DNA from: an uncultured Oscillospiraceae bacterium
GTDB lineage: Bacteria; Bacillota; Clostridia; Oscillospirales; Oscillospiraceae
Direction of reading: 5' to 3'
Length of the DNA: 64,000 nucleotides
Assembly (NCBI GenBank): GCA_947632175.1
Contig: CANROC010000005.1
Location: 114,830 to 178,829 of the forward strand
Under the pieces are notes generated by a model. That model was given only the letters and a program-made list of their open reading frames with translations. It was not told where the DNA came from and searched no databases. Positions 20,126-28,206 of the stretch are shown piece by piece (position 1 is the stretch's first letter; every line of letters begins with the position of its first letter). The position numbers and the translations under genes were made by a program.

Positions 20126-20279
20126 GCGAAGCAAAACAGCAGAAACCCCCGGCGTGAATTCCGCAGAATTCACGCCGGGGGTTTCGCACGTTCCCTCTGG
20201 CGGGAAAGGCCGCAGGCCTTTTTCGCCAGAGGCGTTTCCCCTTGGCATTTAGAGCCCGCAAAGCGGGCTCTAAAGCCAG
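20126..20279 (+). repeat. E element copy E4 (promoter missing)
   Basis: It starts with the tail of hairpin D (GCAAAACAGC). It then has hairpin B at 20142-20185, a 20-bp perfect stem with loop CGCA, and two gene-proximal hairpins: CTCTGGCG..CGCCAGAG (20199-20233) and GGCATTTAGAGCCCGC..GCGGGCTCTAAAGCC (about 20243-20278). It abuts the stop codon of the purine permease gene. The upstream part was probably replaced by the neighbouring repeat block. Confidence 0.75.
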
Positions 20280-21824
20280 TTAAATGGTCAGGAAGAACTT
20301 CACGAGGAAGAGCAGGGAGATGACATAGGTGAGGATGGACACATCCTTGGCCTTGCCGGTGAAGACCTTGATGACGGTGTAGGTGATGAGGCCGAGGCCG
20401 ATGCCGTGGCCGATGGAGCCGGAGATGGGCATGGCCAGGAGCATGATGAACACGGGGGCGGCGATGGCCATGTCGCTGAAGTCGATGCTCTTGATACCGC
20501 TGAGCATCAGAATGCCCACGTAGATGAGGGCGGCGGAGGTGGCGGCGGCGGGGATGATGGCGGCGATGGGGCTGATGAAGATGCACGCCAGGAACAGAAG
20601 ACCGGTGGTGAGGGAGGTGAGGCCCGTGCGGCCGCCGGCCTCCACGCCGGAGGCGGACTCCACGAAGGTGGTGACGGTGGAGGTGCCCGTGCAGGCGCCG
20701 GCGATGGTGCCGATGGCGTCGGACAGGAGCGTCTCGCGCATCTTGGGCATGTTGCCCTTCTCGTCCACCATGCCGGCCCGGTTGGCGGTGGCCAGGACGG
20801 TGCCAATGGTGTCAAACATGTCGATGATGCAGAAGGTGACGATCAGCAAAATGACGGTGCCCCAGCCGATGGAGAAGAGGGTCGGGAAGTCAAATTTGAA
20901 GAGCGTGGTCTTCGCCATGTCGCCGAAGGGGGGCAGCCAGCTGGCGGTCTTCAGGCTGGCAAAGGGGTTCTGATGGAGGAAGATGGCCTGGCCGGCCCAG
21001 TTGAGAGCGGAGGCGCCCAGCATACCCACGAGCACCGCGCCCTTCATCTTGTAGTGGGCCAGGATGATGATGAGGAAGAGGCCGATGAACATGGTGACCA
21101 CGGTGAGGACCATCACGGGCCAATAGGTGCTGCCGTTCGCGGCGACCTGGGCGGCCGCCTGATCCAGGGCCTCCTGCTCGGCCATACCGCCGCTCATCAG
21201 GTTGCCGGCGATCTCGCTGATCTCAGCGTCCACAAGGGCCTGCTTGCCGGAGCTGGCGGCCAGGGCGCCGAAGAAGTCCTTCATGACATAGAAGCCGCTG
21301 TTGGGGCCCACGCCGGCGTTGGAGCCGAAGCCGATGTTCATGAGCATCAGGCCGATGCCGGGGCCGATGCCCAGGCGCACGCCGAGAGGAATGGCCTCCA
21401 CGATCTTCTGACGGACGTTGAACACGGACAGCAGGGTGAAGACGATGCCCTCGATGAGGATGATGCACAGGCCCGCCTGAAGACCGGCCAGCATGGTGCA
21501 TCCCGCGGCGCCGGCGATCTGGGCGACCACCACCGCGAAATAGCTGTTGAGGCCCATGCCGGGAGCCAGGGCGAAGGGCTTGTTGGCCAGGAACGCCATG
21601 CAGAACATGGCGATGGCGGAGGCAAGGCAGGTCGCCATAAAGACGCCGTTCCAGGCCGCCAGGCCGTCCTCGCCAAAGCCGCCGAAGGCGCCTTGGCCAA
21701 AGCCGACGATCAGGTTCGGGTTCAGGGCGATGATGTAGGCCATCGTCATGAAGGTGGTAAGACCGGCGACGATCTCTGTCCGCACGGTGGTACCGTTTTG
21801 CTTGAGCTTGAACAGTTTCTCCAT
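20280..21824 (-). CDS. AzgA-type guanine/hypoxanthine permease (NCS2 family)
   Basis: About 514 residues with 12 or more hydrophobic helices, starting MEKLFKLKQNGTTVRTEIVAGLTTFMTMAYI at 21824 (only the first part is needed to recognise the family). GAGGAGGG precedes the ATG. The motif FALAPGMGLNSYF (about residue 85), the central FCIIDMFDTIGTV and TGTSTVTTFVESASGVEAGGRTG segments are hallmarks of AzgA purine permeases. The longer frame upstream has no ribosome binding site. It is divergent from a phosphoribosyltransferase, forming a purine salvage pair. Confidence 0.93.
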   Translation of the reverse strand: MEKLFKLKQNGTTVRTEIVAGLTTFMTMAYIIALNPNLIVGFGQGAFGGFGEDGLAAWNGVFMATCLASAIAMFCMAFLANKPFALAPGMGLNSYFAVVVAQIAGAAGCTMLAGLQAGLCIILIEGIVFTLLSVFNVRQKIVEAIPLGVRLGIGPGIGLMLMNIGFGSNAGVGPNSGFYVMKDFFGALAASSGKQALVDAEISEIAGNLMSGGMAEQEALDQAAAQVAANGSTYWPVMVLTVVTMFIGLFLIIILAHYKMKGAVLVGMLGASALNWAGQAIFLHQNPFASLKTASWLPPFGDMAKTTLFKFDFPTLFSIGWGTVILLIVTFCIIDMFDTIGTVLATANRAGMVDEKGNMPKMRETLLSDAIGTIAGACTGTSTVTTFVESASGVEAGGRTGLTSLTTGLLFLACIFISPIAAIIPAAATSAALIYVGILMLSGIKSIDFSDMAIAAPVFIMLLAMPISGSIGHGIGLGLITYTVIKVFTGKAKDVSILTYVISLLFLVKFFLTI

Positions 21825-21866
21825 TTTTACCCTCCTCAAGTATTTATCTCCGGCGAAAAGGAAAAG

Positions 21867-21891
21867 GGCGCGAAAGGTGAGGTTTCGCGCC
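21867..21891 (-). promoter_or_regulatory. Hairpin in the purine permease 5' leader
   Basis: A 9-bp stem GGCGCGAAA / TTTCGCGCC with a 7-nt loop, 43 bp upstream of the start codon. It does not match the purine riboswitch core, and its role is unknown. Confidence 0.4.
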
Positions 21892-22062
21892 GGATCGTTT
21901 TTGCCGAAAATATTGAAGATACTTGGAATATACCACATTTTCAAAGAAAATGCCATATTTTTTTGGAATTTGTAAAGAATCTGTGAATTTTTGGTGAAAT
22001 ACACAAAATTTGCCCCGACAAACAGTCAAACTTGTGCAAAATACGCCGCGCATAGATTTGAT

Positions 22063-22091
22063 TTGACGGACGGGGGAAAAGGTGGTATAGT
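22063..22091 (+). promoter_or_regulatory. Promoter of the phosphoribosyltransferase gene
   Basis: TTGACG (22063-22068), 17 bp, TATAGT (22086-22091), about 38 bp before the GTG start. Confidence 0.7.
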
Positions 22092-22128
22092 GGGGACAGC
22101 AAAATTTTTAGAAAACGGAGTGATTTTT

Positions 22129-22683
22129 GTGACCTATACCCTGAATGTGGCGGGGCTCACCCGCGAGCTTCCCATCTGCAAGCTCTCGGACGAGCTGTCC
22201 ATCGCCGGCTTTGTGATCTTCGGCGATGTGGAGCTGACCTGCGCCTGCGCCGCGGCGCTCCTCAAAAAGGCCCCCGACTACGACTACATGGTGGCCCCGG
22301 AGGCCAAGGCCATCCCCCTCATCCACGAAATGGCCAAGCAGTCCGGCCGCAACGACTACTTCCTGGTCCGCAAGAAAGCCAAGGCGTACATGCACGATGT
22401 GTTCCGCGTGGAGGACCACTCCATCACCACCGAGGGCACCCAGTACCTCTACATGGACGGCGAGGACGCCCGGCGCATGAAGGGCAAGCGGGTCCTCATC
22501 ATCGACGACGTCATCTCCACCGGCGGCTCCATCGCGGCGGTGGAGGAGCTGGTCCGCGAGGCCGGCGGCATCGTCGCCGCCAAAATGGCCGTCCTGGCCG
22601 AAGGCGACGCCGCCAACCGCGACGACATCATCTTCTTAGAGCGCCTCCCCCTCTTCGACGGCGAGGGGAAGGAGAAGAAATAA
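22129..22683 (+). CDS. Adenine phosphoribosyltransferase-like purine salvage enzyme
   Basis: About 184 residues, read from the GTG at 22129 with GGAG 8 bases upstream. The PRPP-binding motif VLIIDDVISTGGS (about residue 122) identifies a type I phosphoribosyltransferase. The N-terminal half (LPICKLSDELSIAGF, APEAKAIPLIHEMA) resembles Apt/Xpt-type enzymes that convert free purine base plus PRPP to the nucleotide. The exact base is not determined by sequence reading. Its divergent partner is a purine permease, supporting a role in base salvage. Confidence 0.85.
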   Translation: MTYTLNVAGLTRELPICKLSDELSIAGFVIFGDVELTCACAAALLKKAPDYDYMVAPEAKAIPLIHEMAKQSGRNDYFLVRKKAKAYMHDVFRVEDHSITTEGTQYLYMDGEDARRMKGKRVLIIDDVISTGGSIAAVEELVREAGGIVAAKMAVLAEGDAANRDDIIFLERLPLFDGEGKEKK

Positions 22684-22705
22684 GCCCCCCAAAGCGAAAA
22701 AATGA

Positions 22706-22744
22706 CCCCCGGCGGTCTCAACGACTGCCGGGGAGTTTGTTTGT
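22706..22744 (+). terminator. Terminator between the convergent phosphoribosyltransferase gene and thrS
   Basis: A CCCCGGC..GCCGGGG stem (22707-22733) with an inner GTC/GAC pair set, followed by GTTTGTTTGTT. Confidence 0.65.
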
Positions 22745-24502
22745 TCAGATGAGGTTTTCCCGCGACCTGGTCTTGATCTCCTCCGTAAGCTTCTCGGTGA
22801 ACTCCTCGAAGGGCATGGCGCCCTTGTCGCCGGTGAGGGTGCGGACGGCGACCTGGCCGGACTCGGCCTCCTTGTCGCCGGCCACCAGGAGGTAGGGAAT
22901 CTTCTGGGCGCGGGCCTCCACGATCTTTTTGCCCAGCTTTTCGTTGCGCAGGTCGGCCTCGGCGCGGACGCCCAGGGCGTCCAGCTTGGCCACCAGGTCA
23001 TTGGCGTAGTCGTTGGTCCTGTCGGTGATGGTGAGGACCCTGACCTGGACGGGGGCGAGCCAGGTGGGGAAGGCCCCGGCGAAGTGCTCGGTGATGACGC
23101 CGATGAACCGCTCGATGGAGCCCAGGACCACACGGTGGATCATGACGGGGCGGTGCTTTTGGCCGTCCTCGCCGGTGTACTCCAGCTCAAAGCGCTCGGG
23201 CAGCTGGCTGTCCAGCTGGATGGTGCCGCACTGCCAGGTGCGGCCCAGGGAGTCGGCCAGATGGAAGTCCAGCTTCGGCCCGTAGAAGGCGCCGTCGCCC
23301 TCGTTGACGGTGTAGGTCTTGCCCATGGCGGTGATGGCGGCCTTCAGGATGTCCTGATTGCGCTCCCACTCCTCCACGGAACCGATGTGGTCCTCCGGCA
23401 TGGTGGAAAGCTCGATCTCATAGCTCAGGCCGAAGACGTTGTAGACCTCGTCAAAGAGCCGCACCGTCTCCTGGATCACGTCCTGCATCTGCTCCCGCGT
23501 CATGAAGACGTGGGCGTCGTCCTGGGTAAAGCACCGGACCCGGAAAAGGCCGTGGAGCGCGCCGGAGAGCTCGTGGCGGTGGACCAGGCCCAGCTCGCCC
23601 ACTCTAAGAGGCAGGTCGCGGTAGGAGTGGGGCTCGGATTTATACACCAGCATCCCGCCGGGGCAGTTCATGGGCTTGATGGCGTAGTCCTCGTCGTCGA
23701 TGACGGTAGTGTACATGTTCTGCTTGTAGTGGTCCCAGTGGCCGGACCGCTCCCAGAGCTTGCGGTTGAGGATGACGGGCGTGGAGATCTCCACATAGCC
23801 GTACTTCTTGTGGACCTCTCGCCAATACTCAAGCAAGGTGTTGCGCAAAACCATGCCCTTGGGCAGGAAGAACGGGAAGCCCGGTCCCTCGTCCCGGAGC
23901 ATGAAAAGGCCCAGTTCTTTACCCAATTTGCGGTGGTCCCGCTTCTTTGCCTCCTCGATGCGTGTGAGGTAGGCGTCCAGCTCCTCCTTTTTGGGGAAGG
24001 CTACGCCGTAGATGCGCTGGAGCGTCTCCCGGCTGGAATCCCCGCGCCAGTAGGCGGCGTTGCAGGCGGTGAGCTTCAGGGCGTTGCCCTTGACCCGCCC
24101 GGTGGAGTCGAGATGCGGCCCGGCGCAGAGATCCGTGAACTCGCCTTGCTTATAAAAGCTGATGGTCACGCCCTCGGGGAGGTCGTTGATGAGCTCCACC
24201 TTAAAGGGCTCGTCGGCCATGAGCTTTAAGGCCTCCTCCCGGGGCAGCTCAAAGCGCTCGATCTTCAGCTTCTCCTTGCAGATTTTGCGCATCTCCGCCT
24301 CGATCTGCTCCAGATGCTCAGGCGTAAAGGCAAAGGGGGCGTAGAGGTCGTAGTACCAGCCCTCGTCGATGGCGGGGCCGATGGCCAGCTTCACCTCGGG
24401 CCACAGGCGCTTCACGGCCTGGGCCATGATGTGGGAGCAGGAGTGCCAGTAGGTGTGGCGGTACTCGGGGTTTTCAAAGGTGTACAGGTTCTCGTCAGAC
24501 AT
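22745..24502 (-). CDS. thrS: Threonyl-tRNA synthetase lacking the TGS domain
   Basis: About 585 residues starting MSDENLYTFENPEYRH. The editing domain begins almost at once (HSCSHIMAQ, residues 20-28), so the roughly 60-residue N-terminal TGS domain of typical ThrRS is absent. The class II core is intact: motif 2 with RCFTQDDAH (about 340), zinc ligands including MNCPGGM (about 290), and motif 3 (about 490), with an anticodon-binding domain at the C-terminus. Expression is under a T-box leader at 24535-24770. Confidence 0.95.
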   Translation of the reverse strand: MSDENLYTFENPEYRHTYWHSCSHIMAQAVKRLWPEVKLAIGPAIDEGWYYDLYAPFAFTPEHLEQIEAEMRKICKEKLKIERFELPREEALKLMADEPFKVELINDLPEGVTISFYKQGEFTDLCAGPHLDSTGRVKGNALKLTACNAAYWRGDSSRETLQRIYGVAFPKKEELDAYLTRIEEAKKRDHRKLGKELGLFMLRDEGPGFPFFLPKGMVLRNTLLEYWREVHKKYGYVEISTPVILNRKLWERSGHWDHYKQNMYTTVIDDEDYAIKPMNCPGGMLVYKSEPHSYRDLPLRVGELGLVHRHELSGALHGLFRVRCFTQDDAHVFMTREQMQDVIQETVRLFDEVYNVFGLSYEIELSTMPEDHIGSVEEWERNQDILKAAITAMGKTYTVNEGDGAFYGPKLDFHLADSLGRTWQCGTIQLDSQLPERFELEYTGEDGQKHRPVMIHRVVLGSIERFIGVITEHFAGAFPTWLAPVQVRVLTITDRTNDYANDLVAKLDALGVRAEADLRNEKLGKKIVEARAQKIPYLLVAGDKEAESGQVAVRTLTGDKGAMPFEEFTEKLTEEIKTRSRENLI

Positions 24503-24534
24503 GCTTTTTCGCTCCTTTTCGATGTGGGGCAAAT

Positions 24535-24770
24535 AAAAATTCACCCCTGAATACGTTCAGGGGTGAAGATAAACTCCACGGTTCCACCCTGCTTACGGAT
24601 AGGTTTCCCTGTCCGTCGCTTTCCATGCGCTGTAACGGGCGCGCCCGTCCCGGTCCTCCCGGGCGGCTCGGGAGCGGTCTCCCCGCGTTCCACGCAGGAC
24701 GCTTTCACCGTGCGCGCCCCTCTCTGCCCGTTTCCCGCGGCTCGTTCTCCGTCAATGCCGATTTCTAGAG
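24535..24770 (-). promoter_or_regulatory. T-box riboswitch leader of thrS
   Basis: In transcript sense it contains the T-box sequence AGGGTGGAACCG (24579-24590). Directly after comes an intrinsic terminator TTCACCCCTGAA / TTCAGGGGTGAA plus T-run (24539-24567), ending 37 bp before the start codon. Stem I includes GACGGAGAACGAG and GGTGAAAGC. An ACC in the GGGAGACCGCTCCC region is a plausible threonine specifier (inference). Confidence 0.9.
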
Positions 24771-24772
24771 GT

Positions 24773-24801
24773 AGTTTAGCACCCCTCCTCCTCGTTGTCA
24801 A
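24773..24801 (-). promoter_or_regulatory. thrS promoter
   Basis: TTGACA (24796-24801), 17 bp, TAAACT (24773-24778) on the minus strand. It overlaps the last codons of the small gene at 24776-24991. Confidence 0.7.
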
Positions 24802-24991
24802 GGAAAACTTGCATCAGTGCCGCGCACCGCCGGCGCAGGACCGCCCGGTCCTCGTCAGTGGACTTTTCCCCCAGCGCGATGCCCTTTGACAGGAGGTCCC
24901 TTGCGCTGTCATACCGTCCGCGCCGGATCTCCTCCAGCGAGGCCAGCATGAGAAGATATTGAATGAGATAAAGGTCAAGATATTTGTCCAT
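24776..24991 (-). CDS. Small helical protein of unknown function
   Basis: A 71-residue protein starting MDKYLDLYLIQYLLML. The ATG at 24991 has AGGAGG 7 bases upstream, unlike the earlier in-frame ATG. It is predicted helical, with an amphipathic N-terminal half and a charged middle (EEIRRGRYDSARDLLSKG). It has its own promoter at 25030-25058. No family is recognised. The C-terminal codons overlap the thrS promoter. Confidence 0.6.
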   Translation of the reverse strand: MDKYLDLYLIQYLLMLASLEEIRRGRYDSARDLLSKGIALGEKSTDEDRAVLRRRCAALMQVFLDNEEEGC

Positions 24992-25029
24992 GGCTGCGCC
25001 TCCTGATTCATGTTGAAAGCTGTATTTCA

Positions 25030-25058
25030 ACTATAATACCGAGTTTTGCAATTGTCAA
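25030..25058 (-). promoter_or_regulatory. Promoter of the 71-residue gene
   Basis: TTGACA (25053-25058), 17 bp, TATAGT (25030-25035) on the minus strand. Confidence 0.7.
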
Positions 25059-25101
25059 GCCGTAATACGTCTTATAATTGCTTTTATAATCAGGGATTTT
25101 T

Positions 25102-25132
25102 CATATGCTATCCTCAAAGGGGTGAGCATATG
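25102..25132. promoter_or_regulatory. Inverted repeat over the start of XRE gene 1
   Basis: CATATGCT (25102-25109) and AGCATATG (25125-25132) flank the Shine-Dalgarno region and include the start codon. It could be an autoregulatory operator or an RNA hairpin that masks the ribosome binding site. Confidence 0.55.
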
Positions 25133-25456
25133 GAACTCGATTACAAAATGATAGGAAAACGGATCGCGCGCAGGCGGCGGGAGCTCGGCCTGACGCAGGC
25201 GAAGGCGGAGGAGCTGGCCGGCATCGGGGACAGGTACCTCACAAGCATCGAGCGGGGCATCTCCATCCCCTCCACGGAGGTCATCATGCGGCTGGCCCTG
25301 GCACTGGACACCACGCCCGACGAGTTTCTCGTGGGCACGGCGCGGCACGAGGGGCAGGAGTGGCGCACCGTGGCGGAGCTTTTGCGCCCCATGGACGAAA
25401 AGCACCTGGCCCTTGTCAAAAGCCTGCTCATGTGGCTTGCCGAACAGGAGCTGTGA
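25130..25456 (+). CDS. XRE-family regulator, twin 1
   Basis: A 108-residue protein with an N-terminal helix-turn-helix (residues 8-62, LGLTQAKAEELAGIGDRYLTSIERG). The C-terminus (EEFLVG-like segment, EWRTVAELLRPMDEKHLAL) has no known catalytic domain. From about residue 47 onward it is almost identical to the next gene, showing a tandem duplication. The HTH recognition helix differs between twins. It probably regulates itself or neighbours; targets are unknown. Confidence 0.82.
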   Translation: MELDYKMIGKRIARRRRELGLTQAKAEELAGIGDRYLTSIERGISIPSTEVIMRLALALDTTPDEFLVGTARHEGQEWRTVAELLRPMDEKHLALVKSLLMWLAEQEL

Positions 25457-25556
25457 CCGCGCCGCGATTCGCACTATAAGTTGTTTTTCTTATAATATCT
25501 CGTAAAAAAGATAGTGTTAAGTAGGAAAACGACTTATTTCTGGTTTATTGAGCGAG

Positions 25557-25591
25557 ACTATCACTTATCCTGATAACAGGAAGGTGATAGT
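25557..25591. promoter_or_regulatory. Inverted repeat over the start of XRE gene 2
   Basis: ACTATCAC (25557-25564) and GTGATAGT (25584-25591) end at the base before the ATG and cover the Shine-Dalgarno region. A related CACTAT / ATAGTG pair lies at 25472-25477 and 25511-25516, around a TATAAT at 25491. Confidence 0.55.
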
Positions 25592-25918
25592 ATGGAACTT
25601 GACTACAGTTTGATCGGAAAGCGGATCGCCAAACGCAGGCGCGCCCTTGGCCTCAAGCAGTATGAGGTGGAGGACCGGGCCGGCATCGCGTTCAAATACC
25701 TGACGCAGATCGAGTGCGGCCGCTCCATCCCCTCCACGGAGGTCATCATGCGCCTTGCCCTGGCGCTGGACACCACGCCCGACGAATTTCTCGTGGGCAC
25801 GGCGCGGCACGAGGGACAGGAGTGGCGCACCGTGGCGGAGCTGCTGCGTCCCATGGACGAAAAGCACCTGGCCCTGGCCAAAAGCCTGCTCATGTGGCTT
25901 GCCGAACAAAATCTCTGA
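25592..25918 (+). CDS. XRE-family regulator, twin 2
   Basis: A 108-residue paralogue of the preceding gene with the same layout: an HTH at residues 8-62, then an almost identical C-terminal 60 residues beginning IPSTEVIMRLALALDTTP. The N-terminal DNA-binding part differs (LGLKQYEVEDRAGIAFKYLTQIECG), as does the inverted repeat covering its own start. The pair therefore looks like a duplication that diverged in DNA specificity. Confidence 0.82.
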   Translation: MELDYSLIGKRIAKRRRALGLKQYEVEDRAGIAFKYLTQIECGRSIPSTEVIMRLALALDTTPDEFLVGTARHEGQEWRTVAELLRPMDEKHLALAKSLLMWLAEQNL

Positions 25919-26008
25919 CGCTCCCGCCGGCCCGTCTCGAATCTACTTGACCTTTTCCCCATTCAGGTGTAAAATGGTTTCCAAATTGCGCGGAAAGGGG
26001 GCGAGGGG

Positions 26009-27349
26009 ATGACGAGGACGCGGAAGAGATGGTTCACGCCGGTGCGGGTGGTGATCCTCAGCTTCCTTCTGGTCATCGCCGTGGGGGCGCTGCTCCTGAC
26101 GTGCCCCTTCTCCTCCCAGTCGGGGGAGTGGACGGGCTTCGTGGACGCCCTCTTCACCGCCACCTCGGCGGCCTGCGTCACGGGCCTTGCGGTGGTGGAC
26201 ACCGCCGCCCACTGGAGCGCCGTGGGGCAGATCGTCATCCTCCTGCTCATCCAGGTGGGGGGACTGGGGGCCATGACCATCATCACCGGCTTTTTCTCCG
26301 TGGTCCGACGGCGGGTGAGCCTCAAGGACACCCGCCTTCTCATGCAGGCCGCCGGGAACGACAGCTACGCCGGCGTGGTGAAGCTCATGCGCCGCATCTT
26401 CGAGGGGACGATCCTCTTTGAGAGCGTGGGCGCGGGATTGCTGGCCATCCGGTTCATCCCCCTCTTCGGCTGGCGGCGGGGCATCTGGTATTCGGTGTTC
26501 CATTCCGTCTCCGCTTTCTGCAACGCGGGATTCGACGTTTTCGGGGACTACCGGGGCGGGGCGAGCCTGTCGGCCTTCGCCGCGGACCCGCTGGTGGTGC
26601 TCACCGTCTCGGCCCTCATCATTCTGGGCGGCCTCGGCTTCATCGTCTGGGACGACCTGGTGACCAGCCGGTTCCGGTTCCGGAACATGAAATTCCACAC
26701 CAAGGTCGTCCTCACCGTCACCTTGTCGCTCCTGGGCGCGTCCTTCGGCCTCTTCCTCCTGCTGGAGTGGAACGGCGCCTTCGCCGGCGCCAGGTGGTGG
26801 GAGAAGCTCCTGATGGCCTGGTTCCAGGCGGTGACGCCCCGGACCGCCGGCTTCGCCACCTTCTCCATGGCGTCCCTGACGGACGCGGGCATTTTGCTCA
26901 CCACCGTCCTCATGCTCATCGGCGGCTCCCCCGGCTCCACCGCCGGCGGCATCAAGACCACCACCGTGGCGGTGGTGCTCATCTGCACTCTCTCCTCCGC
27001 CCGCAAAACGGAGCCCACGGCCTACAGCCGCCGCATCGACGACGACACCGTCCGCCAGGCCACGGCCATCGTGGTCATCTACATCATCGCCAGCGTCATC
27101 GCCACCATGGCCCTGTGCGTCGTGGATTCCCTGACCCTGCGGGACGCCTCCTTCGAGGTCGTCTCCGCCATCGCCACCGTGGGCCTCTCCGTGGGCATCA
27201 CGCCCACCCTGAGCACGGCGGCCAAGCTCATTTTGACGCTTCTCATGTTCGCCGGGCGCATCGGCGGCCTCACCATGGCCATCGCCCTCTCCGGCGAGCA
27301 GACCCCCGCCCCCACCCGCCGCCCCACCGGAAAAATATTGGTGGGATAA
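26009..27349 (+). CDS. ktrB: Potassium uptake channel subunit, TrkH/KtrB family
   Basis: A 446-residue polytopic membrane protein with four pore repeats. Selectivity-filter segments are recognisable: TSAACVTGLAV (about residue 53), SAFCNAGFD (about 170), TPRTAGFA (about 279) and ATVGLSVG (about 390). It imports K+ together with the cytosolic gating subunit encoded 15 bp downstream. Confidence 0.94.
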   Translation: MTRTRKRWFTPVRVVILSFLLVIAVGALLLTCPFSSQSGEWTGFVDALFTATSAACVTGLAVVDTAAHWSAVGQIVILLLIQVGGLGAMTIITGFFSVVRRRVSLKDTRLLMQAAGNDSYAGVVKLMRRIFEGTILFESVGAGLLAIRFIPLFGWRRGIWYSVFHSVSAFCNAGFDVFGDYRGGASLSAFAADPLVVLTVSALIILGGLGFIVWDDLVTSRFRFRNMKFHTKVVLTVTLSLLGASFGLFLLLEWNGAFAGARWWEKLLMAWFQAVTPRTAGFATFSMASLTDAGILLTTVLMLIGGSPGSTAGGIKTTTVAVVLICTLSSARKTEPTAYSRRIDDDTVRQATAIVVIYIIASVIATMALCVVDSLTLRDASFEVVSAIATVGLSVGITPTLSTAAKLILTLLMFAGRIGGLTMAIALSGEQTPAPTRRPTGKILVG

Positions 27350-27364
27350 AAAAGGAGTTTTGCC

Positions 27365-28015
27365 ATGAAATCGGTTTTAGTCATCGGCCTGGGCCGCTTC
27401 GGGCGGCATCTGGCTACCCGTATGCAGGAGATGGGCAACGACGTGATGGTCGTGGACCGTGACCCGGAGCTGGTGGAGCTCATGGCCGGCCACATCACCG
27501 ACTGCACCATCGGCGACTGCACCAACGAGACGGTCATCGCCTCCCTGGGCGTGGAGAATTTTGACCTGTGCTTCGTCACCATCGGCGAGGACTTCCAGTC
27601 CTCCCTGGTGATCACCTCCCTTTTGAAGCGCCACGGCGCCCGGTGCGTGATTTCCAAGACCACTCAGGACATCCAGGAGGAGCTTTTGAAGCAGATCGGC
27701 GCCAGCGAGGTGGTCTACCCCGAGCGGGAGATCGCCGAGCGCGTGGCCGTGCGCTACAACGCCGACAACGTCTTCGACTTCATCCCCCTCACCGAGGACG
27801 TGGCCATGTACGAGATCAAGACCCCCCGCGCCTGGGTAGGCGACACCATCGTGGGCGTGGACGTGCGGAAAAAGTACAACGTCAACATCATCGCCATCAA
27901 AAAAGGCGGCACCATCCTCGCCACCCCCGGCCCCAACTACGTCTTCACCGCCGACGAGCACATCATGGTCATGGGCCGTTCCGGCGACGTGTTCCGGCTG
28001 GCGGGGAAAGGATAA
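27365..28015 (+). CDS. ktrA: Potassium uptake regulatory subunit, TrkA/KtrA family
   Basis: A 216-residue RCK protein that forms the cytosolic ring gating KtrB. The N-terminal Rossmann fold has VIGLGRFGRHLA (residues 6-17) and the acidic nucleotide ligand in VVDRD (about 31). A C-terminal RCK-C domain starts near residue 135. AAGGAG lies before the ATG. It is followed directly by repeat element E5. Confidence 0.94.
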   Translation: MKSVLVIGLGRFGRHLATRMQEMGNDVMVVDRDPELVELMAGHITDCTIGDCTNETVIASLGVENFDLCFVTIGEDFQSSLVITSLLKRHGARCVISKTTQDIQEELLKQIGASEVVYPEREIAERVAVRYNADNVFDFIPLTEDVAMYEIKTPRAWVGDTIVGVDVRKKYNVNIIAIKKGGTILATPGPNYVFTADEHIMVMGRSGDVFRLAGKG

Positions 28016-28016
28016 G

Positions 28017-28206
28017 CGCTGGCTTGAAAGGGCTTCGCCCTTTCAAGCCAAGGGGGAACGTGCGAAAAAAGCTTCGGAAATGTCTGCGGACATTTCCGAA
28101 GCTTTTTTCTGCCGTTTTGCTCCGCGCACGGCCCCGTAGGGCCGCACACTCCGCAAAACAAAAGGAATTTTTTCCGACGTACATGCCGCCGGAAAAAATG
28201 GCTCGA
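28017..28206 (-). repeat. E element copy E5 (promoter end lost)
   Basis: From the gene side: hairpin A GGCTTGAAAGGGC / GCCCTTTCAAGCC (28021-28049); hairpin B 28064-28109 with a 21-bp perfect stem starting GAAAAAAGCTTCGG; hairpin D with GTTTTGC (28114-28120) and GCAAAAC (28153-28159); and hairpin C with the conserved GGAATTTTTTCCGACG box to about 28206. The promoter segment is replaced by another repeat. The A-run before and T-run after stem B make it a good bidirectional terminator for ktrA. Confidence 0.82.

Noticed and set aside
21825..22062. Purine riboswitch upstream of the purine permease
   Set aside because: The conserved purine aptamer core was not found; only a simple 9-bp hairpin is present.
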